From an uncultured Oscillospiraceae bacterium (GTDB taxonomy: Bacteria; Bacillota; Clostridia; Oscillospirales; Oscillospiraceae): a DNA stretch of 14,179 nt. Positions 1-5,276 of this stretch are shown piece after piece. The position numbers were made by a program, and so were the translations under genes. The first letter of the stretch is position 1. Each line of letters opens with the position of its first letter. The stretch lies in contig CAJTLK010000045.1 in the NCBI GenBank assembly GCA_910577415.1, positions 1 to 14,179 of the forward strand. The letters are read 5' to 3'. Under the pieces are notes generated by a model. It was not told the origin of the DNA, made no database searches, and worked only from the letters and a program-made list of their open reading frames with translations.

Positions 1-235
1 CCACAGTGATGGAACCAAGAGGGCCGTCCCCCTTAAAGCGCAGGGTCACAGAGGCCCCCTCTCCCTTGAGCTGGTCGCCCAGCATGGCCCCCGCCATCAG
101 AGACCGGCCCAGGGCGGCAGTAGCTACGGGGAAAGTCTTATGAATCTGCCGCGCCCGCTCCACCATCGCTCTGCCGGTGATGGCGCTGGCCTTGACCGGG
201 GCGTCTTTAGCGATCACCCGCACGATCTCGTCCAT
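1..235 (-). CDS. hslO: Hsp33 redox-regulated chaperone, N-terminal part (cut by window edge)
   Basis: Hsp33 is a cytosolic holdase activated by oxidative unfolding; its C-terminal zinc-binding Cys cluster lies outside the window, so redox function cannot be checked. Visible are about 78 N-terminal residues, starting MDEIVRVIAKDAPVKASAI, with the family pattern of an early 'VR' strand, then 'TAALGRSLMAGAMLGDQLK' and a 'GDGPLGSI' turn. Two in-frame ATGs exist. The one at 241 lies 1 nt from the AAAGGAGG ribosome binding site, too close to use; the ATG at 235 has a 7-nt spacing and gives the N-terminus usual for the family, so I chose it. It is the last visible gene of the minus-strand yerC/methyltransferase group, 13 nt after the methyltransferase stop, probably co-transcribed. 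Confidence 0.9.
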   Translation of the reverse strand, partial: MDEIVRVIAKDAPVKASAITGRAMVERARQIHKTFPVATAALGRSLMAGAMLGDQLKGEGASVTLRFKGDGPLGSITV

Positions 236-248
236 GTCCATCCCTCCT

Positions 249-992
249 TTACTGCGGCTTGACGGCGGTGAAAAATATTCTCTGCTCCCCCACCTTGGGA
301 GAGCGGCGCTTCAGCTCGCCATACTGCTTGATCCGGGTAAACCCCGCCTCGCGCAGGTACTCCTCCAGCTCCGCCATGGTGTAGGCATACTCCCGGTGAA
401 GCTCGCCGTACCGCCGCCAGTCTGATTGGCTCCGTTCAAATATATCCATCCAGAAGGAGCATACCCGCTTTTTCTCGCTGTACTCCCCCCGCCACACACA
501 AAACACGTCCTCGGTCTCATCCAGAAAGATCTGGCCGTCCATACTCTTCAGCTTCTCTGGAGTATCGGCGTCGAAGAGGAACAATCCCCCCGGCTCCAGC
601 GCGTCGAAGACCCGCCGGAAGGCCCGCCTTAGCTTTTCCGGCTTCAGAACATAGTTGACGCTGTCCAGACAGCACACGCAGGCATCCACCCGTTCAGGTA
701 GGCGGAGGTCCTCCATAGCCTGACAGAAAAACCGGGGCCTGGGCTTCAGGTCCCGGCACTTTTCCTCGGCCAGAGAGAGCATCTCGCTGGACAGGTCTAC
801 CCCCGTCATCTGATAACCCCGCCGGGCCAGCTCCCAGGTGAGGCTTCCGGTACCGCAGGCCAGATCCAGCACATTCTTTATCGGACGGCCCAGTCTGGCA
901 AAATGCCCTTCGATATACTCCCGCCAACGGGGGTAGTCTACGTCCTGGGTCAGCGCGTCGTAGCTGGGGGCCAGAAAATCATAGCTTGCCAT
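249..992 (-). CDS. Class I SAM-dependent methyltransferase (methyltransferase_25-like)
   Basis: A 247-residue cytosolic protein with a complete class I methyltransferase fold. Motif I is VLDLACGTGSL (about residues 41-51), the acidic residue binding the SAM ribose is in 'TGVDLSSEML' (about 63-72), a motif II-like 'RVDACVCCLDSVNYV' follows, and then 'LEPGGLFLFDADTPEK'. No signal peptide or membrane segment is visible. The substrate cannot be read from sequence; small molecule, protein and tRNA targets are all known for relatives. The start overlaps the end of the upstream yerC-like gene by 14 nt, which suggests translational coupling, and hslO follows 13 nt later. The association with hslO is only a neighbourhood observation. 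Confidence 0.88.
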   Translation of the reverse strand: MASYDFLAPSYDALTQDVDYPRWREYIEGHFARLGRPIKNVLDLACGTGSLTWELARRGYQMTGVDLSSEMLSLAEEKCRDLKPRPRFFCQAMEDLRLPERVDACVCCLDSVNYVLKPEKLRRAFRRVFDALEPGGLFLFDADTPEKLKSMDGQIFLDETEDVFCVWRGEYSEKKRVCSFWMDIFERSQSDWRRYGELHREYAYTMAELEEYLREAGFTRIKQYGELKRRSPKVGEQRIFFTAVKPQ

Positions 993-1287
993 CGGCCTTC
1001 AGCTTCTCCTTCACCCTGGGAAGCACATCCTGATAACCGTTGGCCCCGTAATGGAGGGAACGGTTGACTCGGCTAATGGTGGCGCTGGAAGCCCCGGTGC
1101 GCTCCAAAATATCATTGTAGATCATTCCCTCGCTGAGTAGGAGTGCTACCTCGAAGCGCTGGATCATGGCACGCAGCTCGGATACGGTACACAGGTCCTG
1201 GAAGAACTTCTTGCACTCGTCCATGCTTTTCAGGGAAAGAATGGCCTCATAAAGGCTCTCGCGCTCTTCCGGCTTTTCCTTTGTCAT
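979..1287 (-). CDS. yerC: YerC/YecD family TrpR-related DNA-binding protein
   Basis: A 102-residue protein of the TrpR-like YerC/YecD family of Firmicutes: all-helical, with a helix-turn-helix near residues 58-78 ('ILERTGASSATISRVNRSL') followed by 'YGANGYQDVL', characteristic of the family. TrpR itself senses tryptophan, but for YerC relatives neither ligand nor regulon is established to my knowledge, so a tryptophan role should not be assumed. The ATG at 1287 has an excellent site (TAAGGAGG, 8-nt spacing). It is the first gene of a minus-strand operon with the methyltransferase and hslO, driven by the promoter at 1357-1385. A strong hairpin lies in the short leader. The position beside a promoter makes autoregulation conceivable, but no classical trp operator is seen. 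Confidence 0.9.
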   Translation of the reverse strand: MTKEKPEERESLYEAILSLKSMDECKKFFQDLCTVSELRAMIQRFEVALLLSEGMIYNDILERTGASSATISRVNRSLHYGANGYQDVLPRVKEKLKADGKL

Positions 1288-1313
1288 TGGGATACCCTCC
1301 TTACAGAATGGGA

Positions 1314-1340
1314 AGCGCGGGGAAACTTTTCCGCCGCGCT
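1314..1340 (-). other. Strong hairpin at the 5' end of the yerC transcript
   Basis: The arms AGCGCGG-GGAA (1314-1324) and TTCC-G-CCGCGCT (1329-1340) pair through 11 bp with one bulged G and an ACTT loop. On the minus strand the hairpin starts about 10 nt after the expected transcription start and ends about 20 nt before the yerC ribosome binding site. No U-tract follows, so it is not a normal terminator. A transcript-stabilising 5' stem or a protein-binding site are possibilities; function unknown. Confidence 0.55.
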
Positions 1341-1356
1341 ATTATGTGTTATTTGT

Positions 1357-1385
1357 ATTTTACCACTCTGAAGTGTGAAAGTAAA
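1357..1385 (-). promoter_or_regulatory. Sigma-A promoter of the yerC-methyltransferase-hslO operon
   Basis: On the minus strand: -35 TTTACT (1385-1380), 17-nt spacer, -10 TAAAAT (1362-1357). The expected start near 1350 gives a leader of about 60 nt to the yerC ATG. The spacer contains a short CACT/AGTG inverted repeat that could be an operator, but it is too short to claim. For the divergent gene at 1445 only a poor candidate (TTTACC-17-TAAAGC, plus strand, 1359-1387) overlaps this promoter. Confidence 0.8.
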
Positions 1386-1444
1386 GCCCTGAACCGAAAT
1401 TTTTTCCCGGCATAGACTGGTTTTAGAGGAAAGGGGGCATTTGC

Positions 1445-2149
1445 ATGAAAAAGGCGCCTGTGGCTCCAAAGCTGGCCGAAGCGGGATACTGTGAACGCGT
1501 TCTTACGGACGGAGACGCCAAGCTGCTCCGTCTCCGGGCCAGGTGGCCCCGGCTGGAGGAGACCTCCCCCGGAATCCGCCGGGTCAACCGCTATTACGAC
1601 GCCCTGGCTGACCGCTGGCTCAAGCGCTGGGAGGGTCCCCTCCAGGAACGGGCCAAGGCGGCCTTGGCCTCGGGAGGTCCTGAAATGGAAGGGCTTCCCT
1701 GGTCAGCCAGTCTGGATTTCACCGTCACCCACTTTCAGAACGGGGTGCTGAGCCTCTACATAGACGCAGTGGAGGACGTAGGCGCGCGGCGTCCCCGGCG
1801 GGTACGGCAGGGAGACGCTTGGCTCCTCCCCTCCGGGGTGCCGCTGACTCTCCGGGAGCTGTTGCCCCGGCAGCGGCGGTGGTGGCGAGGGCCGGTATTG
1901 GAGGCGGTTCGCCGTCAGGCAGGCAGCCGGCTCCAGGCCGGAGAAGCGGTCTTTTACGACGATTGGGTAAAACTGGTGTCTAAGCGGTTTTCTCCCAGAC
2001 GATTCTACCTCACAGAGTCAGGGCCGGTGGTCTTCTACCCGGTGGAGTCTGTGGCCCCGGCCATGGAGGGCTTTCCCACCTTTCCGCTCTCCGAGCTGTT
2101 GCCGCAGACAGAGAGGTTGTCCCTTGACGAGGCCGTCCATGCTACCTGA
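1445..2149 (+). CDS. DUF3298-like protein, no signal peptide
   Basis: A 234-residue basic protein with no signal peptide or membrane helix. The C-terminal third resembles the DUF3298/RsiV-type domain: 'FYLTESGPVVFYPVESVAPAMEGFPTFPLSELLP' spans about residues 190-223 and matches the family pattern of an aromatic 'FYL..G.v.fYpvy.iaP...G...f.ip'. A mid-protein 'FTVTHFQNGVLSLYIDAVED' fits the preceding beta-sheet of the same architecture. In anti-sigma factor RsiV and deacetylase PdaC this domain is extracytoplasmic; here no export signal is visible, so the location and role are open. The ATG at 1445 has an AAGGGGG site with about 7-nt spacing. Divergent from the yerC operon; rpmB follows after its own promoter, so it is probably monocistronic. 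No convincing terminator is seen after it. Confidence 0.7.
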   Translation: MKKAPVAPKLAEAGYCERVLTDGDAKLLRLRARWPRLEETSPGIRRVNRYYDALADRWLKRWEGPLQERAKAALASGGPEMEGLPWSASLDFTVTHFQNGVLSLYIDAVEDVGARRPRRVRQGDAWLLPSGVPLTLRELLPRQRRWWRGPVLEAVRRQAGSRLQAGEAVFYDDWVKLVSKRFSPRRFYLTESGPVVFYPVESVAPAMEGFPTFPLSELLPQTERLSLDEAVHAT

Positions 2150-2224
2150 CAGTTTTGCCCCAGCCTGTGGCACCCCAATTGCCCGCCAAAAACACGGAAA
2201 ATCTCACTTTTTGAAAAAAAGGGC

Positions 2225-2253
2225 TTGCATTTTCCTTTCGTCTCTGGTAAGAT
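2225..2253 (+). promoter_or_regulatory. Sigma-A promoter of rpmB
   Basis: -35 TTGCAT (2225-2230), 17-nt spacer, -10 TAAGAT (2248-2253), with TGG immediately before the -10. This gives a leader of about 40 nt to the rpmB start. No leader structure typical of ribosomal-protein autoregulation is visible. Confidence 0.85.
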
Positions 2254-2301
2254 AATAGCCGATGTTCTGTGTACATCCTGACCAGCAAGGAGGGAAATCA
2301 A

Positions 2302-2490
2302 ATGGCCAAGTGTGAATTCTGCGGCAAGGGCGTTGTCTTTGGCAACCAGGTGTCCCACTCCCACCGCCGCTCCAATCGTCCCTGGAAGCCCAATGTGAAG
2401 CGGGTCAAAGCCGTTGTGGCCGGCACGCCCAAGCATGTCTACGTCTGCACCCGGTGTCTGCGCTCCGGCAAAGTCACCCGTGCGGTGTAA
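2302..2490 (+). CDS. rpmB: 50S ribosomal protein L28, zinc-ribbon (C+) form
   Basis: A 62-residue L28 of the large ribosomal subunit: MAKCEFCGKGVVFGNQVSHS, then the basic 'RRSNRPWKPNVKRVKA' and the C-terminal 'YVCTRCLRSGKVTR'. Cys4, Cys7, Cys49 and Cys52 form two CxxC pairs, the zinc-binding (C+) version; many Firmicutes also keep a Cys-less paralogue for zinc limitation, not visible here. I chose ATG 2302 over an upstream in-frame start at 2269 because AAGGAGGG lies 7 nt before it and the protein then has the family's normal N-terminus. Monocistronic, between a clear promoter and a clear terminator. Confidence 0.97.
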   Translation: MAKCEFCGKGVVFGNQVSHSHRRSNRPWKPNVKRVKAVVAGTPKHVYVCTRCLRSGKVTRAV

Positions 2491-2505
2491 CATCACCCTT
2501 CAGGC

Positions 2506-2539
2506 AAAAAAGCCGTTGTCGAATGACAACGGCTTTTTT
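2506..2539. terminator. Intrinsic terminator after rpmB (bidirectional)
   Basis: A perfect 15-bp stem: AAAAAAGCCGTTGTC (2506-2520), loop GAAT, GACAACGGCTTTTTT (2525-2539). The A-tract and T-tract make it work in both directions. It starts 15 nt after the rpmB stop. Confidence 0.95.
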
Positions 2540-2612
2540 CATGTCCTTTTTCCAGGCTCTGCCTGTCATCATTTCTTGCTTTTCGGGCACACTCTCTTTT
2601 GGGGGTGACGGG

Positions 2613-2798
2613 ATGAAAGAGAAAAAGACGGCCAAGACAAAGAAAACGGTCCGGCAAGCTGAGTGCCTCCGTCTGGATCCAGAGAAGCGCCTTTGTCCTC
2701 AGTTTGATTCCACAGGTATACGAATGTTCCCCGTGGCAAGCTGGGACCAAATGGGCTTTCAGGTCCTGGACAACTTTTGTCAGGAGCACATCATGTGA
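2613..2798 (+). CDS. Possible small basic protein, unknown function
   Basis: A 61-codon ORF starting MKEKKTAKTKKTVRQAE with a Lys-rich N-terminus and ending 'FQVLDNFCQEHIM'. It has two Cys but no CxxC pair, no signal peptide and no membrane segment. A GGGGGTG stretch 5 nt before the ATG could serve as ribosome binding site. The rpmB terminator lies upstream and I see no convincing promoter between, so expression is uncertain. I do not recognise the family; an in-frame extension upstream to 2454 overlaps rpmB and its terminator and is unlikely. Confidence 0.4.
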   Translation: MKEKKTAKTKKTVRQAECLRLDPEKRLCPQFDSTGIRMFPVASWDQMGFQVLDNFCQEHIM

Positions 2799-2844
2799 CC
2801 CGGCTCCCCCCGCCGCCGCAGGGCGGCGTACATCGTCGAGACAA

Positions 2845-2986
2845 GCTCCGCATCCTTCGCCCCGCCGTAAAACGGCAGGACTCTCTCGCTCCGCTGTCTC
2901 TCCTCTCCCCAAAAAGCTGTAGACCGCTTTTGGGGGCCCCCTTGTTTATGCTCCGCATCCTTCGCCCCGCTGTCTCTCCTTTCCCC
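2845..2986. repeat. Intergenic imperfect direct repeat with hairpins (possible dispersed element)
   Basis: The gene-free stretch 2799-3005 holds a two-part direct repeat. An identical 21-bp block (GCTCCGCATCC...CCCCGC) occurs at 2845-2865 and 2950-2970, and a 15/16-identical block (TGTCTCTCCTCTCCCC / TGTCTCTCCTTTCCCC) at 2895-2910 and 2971-2986. In the left copy the blocks are separated by 29 extra bp; in the right copy they abut. The region also has small hairpins: CGCCGC-AGG-GCGGCG near 2816, GCCGT-AAA-ACGGC (2864-2876), CCCCAAAA/TTTTGGGG (about 2907-2935) and a GGGGGCCCCC palindrome just after. It reads like an intergenic repeat unit; no coding potential. Confidence 0.7.
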
Positions 2987-3005
2987 GGCTGGAAAACATT
3001 GTGCC

Positions 3006-3034
3006 TTGAAAGCCCCTTTTCTTCCCTGTAAAAT
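3006..3034 (+). promoter_or_regulatory. Sigma-A promoter of the first SleB-family gene
   Basis: -35 TTGAAA (3006-3011), 17-nt spacer, -10 TAAAAT (3029-3034); leader of about 43 nt to the ATG at 3084. No TGTAAC-type half-sites like those at the paralogue's promoter are seen. Confidence 0.85.
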
Positions 3035-3083
3035 AGTTGCAGAACATCTATTTTATCTCAGAGATGCGAAAGGAGCCGCCGGG

Positions 3084-3863
3084 ATGAAAAAAGTGATCGC
3101 CGCCCTGACCCTGAGCGCTGCCCTCCTCATAAGTTCCGCACAAGGTGTGACCCTCACCCTGGACGGCACGCCGCTGGAGGCCCACGCCGCCGTCTATGAA
3201 AATACCACCTTTGTCTCCTTGCGTGCGGTGTCCCAGGCCATCCGCCCTGACGCGGCTGTCCAATGGGTCGACGGCAGAGCCATCGTTCAGGGCGAGGAGT
3301 TGTCCCTCTCCGCCCAGCCGGGGGATGACGCGTTTATTTATAATGGCCGCCGACTGCCCATTACCCTTCCCGTCCGCCTGGAGAATTGCCGCACTCTGGT
3401 GCCGGTGCGTCCCCTGGCCGCTCTTTTGGGCGCCAAGGTAGAGTGGGACGGCGAAACAGACTCGGTCTCCCTCACCACTGCCAACACTCTCCATGACGCT
3501 GGCGACGACCTCTATTGGCTCTCCCATATTATTTCCGCCGAGAGCCGGGGGGAGCCTATGGAGGGCAAGATCGCCGTTGGCAACGTGGTGCTCAACCGGG
3601 TGGCCTCCCCCGATTTTCCCAACACCATCTACGGCGTCATTTTTGACCCCCGCTGGGGCGGACAGTTTGAACCGGTCCGCAATGGCGCCATCTATGACGA
3701 ACCCACCGCAGAGAGCGTTCAGGCTGCGGCGGCTTGCCTCAACGGAGCCAATACTGCCGGGGACAGCCTTTACTTTCTGGCTCCCGATCTCACTGACAAT
3801 CACTGGACCATGGACAACCGCACCTATGTTACTACCATAGGCGTACATTGGTTCTATTATTGA
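3084..3863 (+). CDS. Secreted SleB/CwlJ-family cell-wall hydrolase with copper-amine-oxidase-like N-domain
   Basis: A 259-residue exported protein. A signal peptide covers about residues 1-20 (MKK, then a hydrophobic core ending SSAQG). Residues about 21-132 are a copper-amine-oxidase N-terminal-like domain ('VSLRAVSQAI', 'TLVPVRPLAALLGAKVEW'), commonly fused to enzymes in clostridia. Residues about 143-259 are the SleB/hydrolase_2 domain: 'YWLSHIISAESRGEP' with candidate catalytic Glu153 (second Glu at 157), 'GKIAVGNVVLNRV', 'FPNTIYGVIF', 'AAACLNGAN', ending 'IGVHWFYY'. SleB proteins are peptidoglycan lytic transglycosylases of spore cortex; relatives also act in vegetative walls, so a germination role is not proven. 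The ATG at 3084 follows AAAGGAG with 8-nt spacing; a longer in-frame start at 3006 falls inside the promoter. Own promoter and terminator; paralogue of the next gene. Confidence 0.92.
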   Translation: MKKVIAALTLSAALLISSAQGVTLTLDGTPLEAHAAVYENTTFVSLRAVSQAIRPDAAVQWVDGRAIVQGEELSLSAQPGDDAFIYNGRRLPITLPVRLENCRTLVPVRPLAALLGAKVEWDGETDSVSLTTANTLHDAGDDLYWLSHIISAESRGEPMEGKIAVGNVVLNRVASPDFPNTIYGVIFDPRWGGQFEPVRNGAIYDEPTAESVQAAAACLNGANTAGDSLYFLAPDLTDNHWTMDNRTYVTTIGVHWFYY

Positions 3864-3880
3864 TTTTGTGCTTTTTGCCC

Positions 3881-3925
3881 AAAAAAGCGGCCTTTGAGGA
3901 TACCTCGAAGGTCGCTTTTTCTTTT
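3881..3925 (+). terminator. Intrinsic terminator after the first SleB gene
   Basis: The stem AAAAAAGCGGCCTTTGAGG (3881-3899) pairs with CCTCGAAGGTCGCTTTTT (3903-3920) through two G-U pairs, loop ATA, followed by CTTTT. It starts 17 nt after the stop codon. The A-tract could also give reverse function. Confidence 0.9.
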
Positions 3926-4010
3926 CCCCGCAATGTCTGAGAGGGTGTACAAGGATTTGCTGTGTCCCCTCTCCCCCACCGATTACCGCCAAAAGGCTTT
4001 GTATCCGTTT

Positions 4011-4124
4011 TGTAACTTTTTTATGTTACAGAAATGTGTCAAATGGTGTAATAATCCGTCATTTTGCCGTTTTTACAAAATAATTCTTGAATTCGCCGTT
4101 TGAAAGGGTTACAATACGGTTACA
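4011..4124. promoter_or_regulatory. WalR-type (TGTWAH) operator cluster upstream of the second SleB gene
   Basis: On the minus strand, 4124-4108 reads TGTAAC-CGTAT-TGTAAC, an exact match to the WalR/YycF consensus TGTWAH-N5-TGTWAH known from Bacillus. It overlaps the -10 hexamer (4110-4115) of the gene's promoter. Further single half-sites are TGTAAC (4011-4016), TGTTAC (4024-4029) and TGTAAT (4047-4052) on the plus strand and TGTAAA (4077-4072) on the minus strand. The first two are 13 bp apart, not the ideal 11. The remainder of the 324-nt gap 3864-4187 is terminator, promoter and 5' leader. Confidence 0.6.
4087..4115 (+). promoter_or_regulatory. Sigma-A promoter of the second SleB-family gene
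   Basis: -35 TTGAAT (4087-4092), 17-nt spacer, -10 TACAAT (4110-4115). A second TACAAT at 4121-4126 has only a 15-nt spacing from TTGAAA (4100-4105) and is less likely. Transcription from here gives a leader of about 65 nt. Confidence 0.85.
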
Positions 4125-4160
4125 ATTTGGTGAAGAAAAAGAACCGCCAAATCGTCACCA
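4125..4160 (+). other. Two mutually exclusive hairpins in the second SleB leader
   Basis: ATTTGG (4125-4130) can pair with CCAAAT (4147-4152), while the overlapping TGGTGA (4128-4133) can pair with TCACCA (4155-4160). The two helices share three bases and cannot form together. They lie just before the AGGAGG at 4169, which itself has a long 13-nt spacing to the ATG. No function can be claimed. Confidence 0.3.
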
Positions 4161-4187
4161 CATTGTTCAGGAGGAAATCAATTTATC

Positions 4188-5045
4188 ATGAAAAAGCTTT
4201 ATACTCTGGCGCTGTGCGCGTGCCTGGTCCTTGCCATGGGCGCCCCCGCCACCGCCATCGGTGAGATGACTTCCAATGAAGTCTCTACCCAGGCTGCCGC
4301 TGAGAGTAACGGCTTGGAGATCGTGATCAACGACACCGTTATCTCTCTGGATGTTCCCGTCCAAGTTTGCGATCAGGTCACTTACGTCTCCTACTGGCCC
4401 GTAGTCCAGGCCCTCTATCCCGAGGCCACCGCTGAGTGGACCAATGACCGTGCGGTTGTCACCGCCCCCGGTCTCACCATGGAGATCCAGCCCGGTCTGC
4501 CCTACTTTATCGCCAATGGCCGGTATCTCTATCTGCCTCAGGGCATCAAGTTCTCCGGCAGCGTGATCCTACTCCCGGTACGCACCCTGTGCGCCGCTCT
4601 GGGCGCCGACGTATCCTGGGACGCCATCGGCAACCGGGTGGTCATCACCGCCGGGTATGCCCCCATCACCTCTGGCGAGGTGGCCTATCAGGCCGACGTA
4701 CTCTACTGGCTCAGCCACATTATCAACGCTGAAAGCGGCAACCAGCCCCTCAGCGGTAAGATCGCCGTAGGCAACGTGGTGCTCAACCGGGTCGCCAATC
4801 CCCGTTTCCCCAACACGGTATATGAGGTCATTCACCAGCGCAACCAGTTTACTCCGGTCTCCAACGGCTCTATCAAGCTTACTCCCAACGCCGAGAGCAT
4901 CGCAGCCGCCAAGCTCTGCCTGGATGGCGCCAACACCGTGGGCAACGCCCTCTACTTTCTCAACCCCCGCACTGCCTCCAACAGCTGGGCCTCCCGAAAC
5001 CGCCCCTATGTGGCCACCATCGGCGCCCACGCTTTTTACGCCTAA
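4188..5045 (+). CDS. Secreted SleB/CwlJ-family cell-wall hydrolase, paralogue of the preceding gene
   Basis: A 285-residue exported protein with the same architecture as its neighbour: signal peptide about 1-23 (MKKLYTLALCACLVLAMG), a linker, a copper-amine-oxidase-like domain about 42-155 ('VILLPVRTLCAALGADVSW') and a SleB domain about 170-285. The core blocks 'LYWLSHII.AES', 'GKIAVGNVVLNRVA.P.FPNT.Y.VI' and 'LYFL' are near-identical between the two, so they probably arose by tandem duplication. Glu182, aligned with Glu153 of the paralogue and the likely catalytic acid, is kept, but the following RGEP is GNQP, so the second Glu of the family pattern is lost. AGGAGG lies 13 nt before the ATG, longer than usual. 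Own promoter, WalR-type box and terminator: its control differs from the paralogue's. Confidence 0.92.
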   Translation: MKKLYTLALCACLVLAMGAPATAIGEMTSNEVSTQAAAESNGLEIVINDTVISLDVPVQVCDQVTYVSYWPVVQALYPEATAEWTNDRAVVTAPGLTMEIQPGLPYFIANGRYLYLPQGIKFSGSVILLPVRTLCAALGADVSWDAIGNRVVITAGYAPITSGEVAYQADVLYWLSHIINAESGNQPLSGKIAVGNVVLNRVANPRFPNTVYEVIHQRNQFTPVSNGSIKLTPNAESIAAAKLCLDGANTVGNALYFLNPRTASNSWASRNRPYVATIGAHAFYA

Positions 5046-5071
5046 GCGCGAATTCTTTCCCGCAAACACTC

Positions 5072-5137
5072 AGACCGCCTCAAGCGCTGACACTCACAAG
5101 AATGGGTGTCGCCCCTTGAGGCGGTCTTTCCTTTTTC
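5072..5137 (+). terminator. Intrinsic terminator after the second SleB gene
   Basis: AGACCGCCTCAAG (5072-5084) pairs perfectly with CTTGAGGCGGTCT (5115-5127), followed by TTCCTTTTT. The enclosed 30 nt carry an inner GACAC/GTGTC stem. The unusually large two-level hairpin starts 26 nt after the stop codon. Confidence 0.85.
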
Positions 5138-5156
5138 TCCCGGTTCGACAAATTTC

Positions 5157-5185
5157 TTGCACAGGGGCGCCTCAGGGGCTATAAT
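5157..5185 (+). promoter_or_regulatory. Sigma-A promoter of the SLH/M15 peptidase gene
   Basis: -35 TTGCAC (5157-5162), 17-nt spacer, consensus -10 TATAAT (5180-5185). Leader of about 85 nt to the GTG start at 5277. Confidence 0.9.
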
Positions 5186-5276
5186 GTAGGTAGTGTTTCC
5201 GCCCTGCCCTTTTTTCAAGGGGTTTCCCGCTGGACCCGGTCATGGCATGTCCAATTTTTTGAAAGGAGGCGGTCCT

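Noticed and set aside
3048..3992. 314-codon minus-strand frame opposite the first SleB gene
   Set aside because: It runs across the promoter and terminator of the real gene and has no recognisable domain.
4008..4030. TGTAAC/GTTACA inverted repeat as a separate palindromic operator
   Set aside because: The same half-sites are better explained as part of the WalR-type half-site cluster; an independent repressor cannot be supported.
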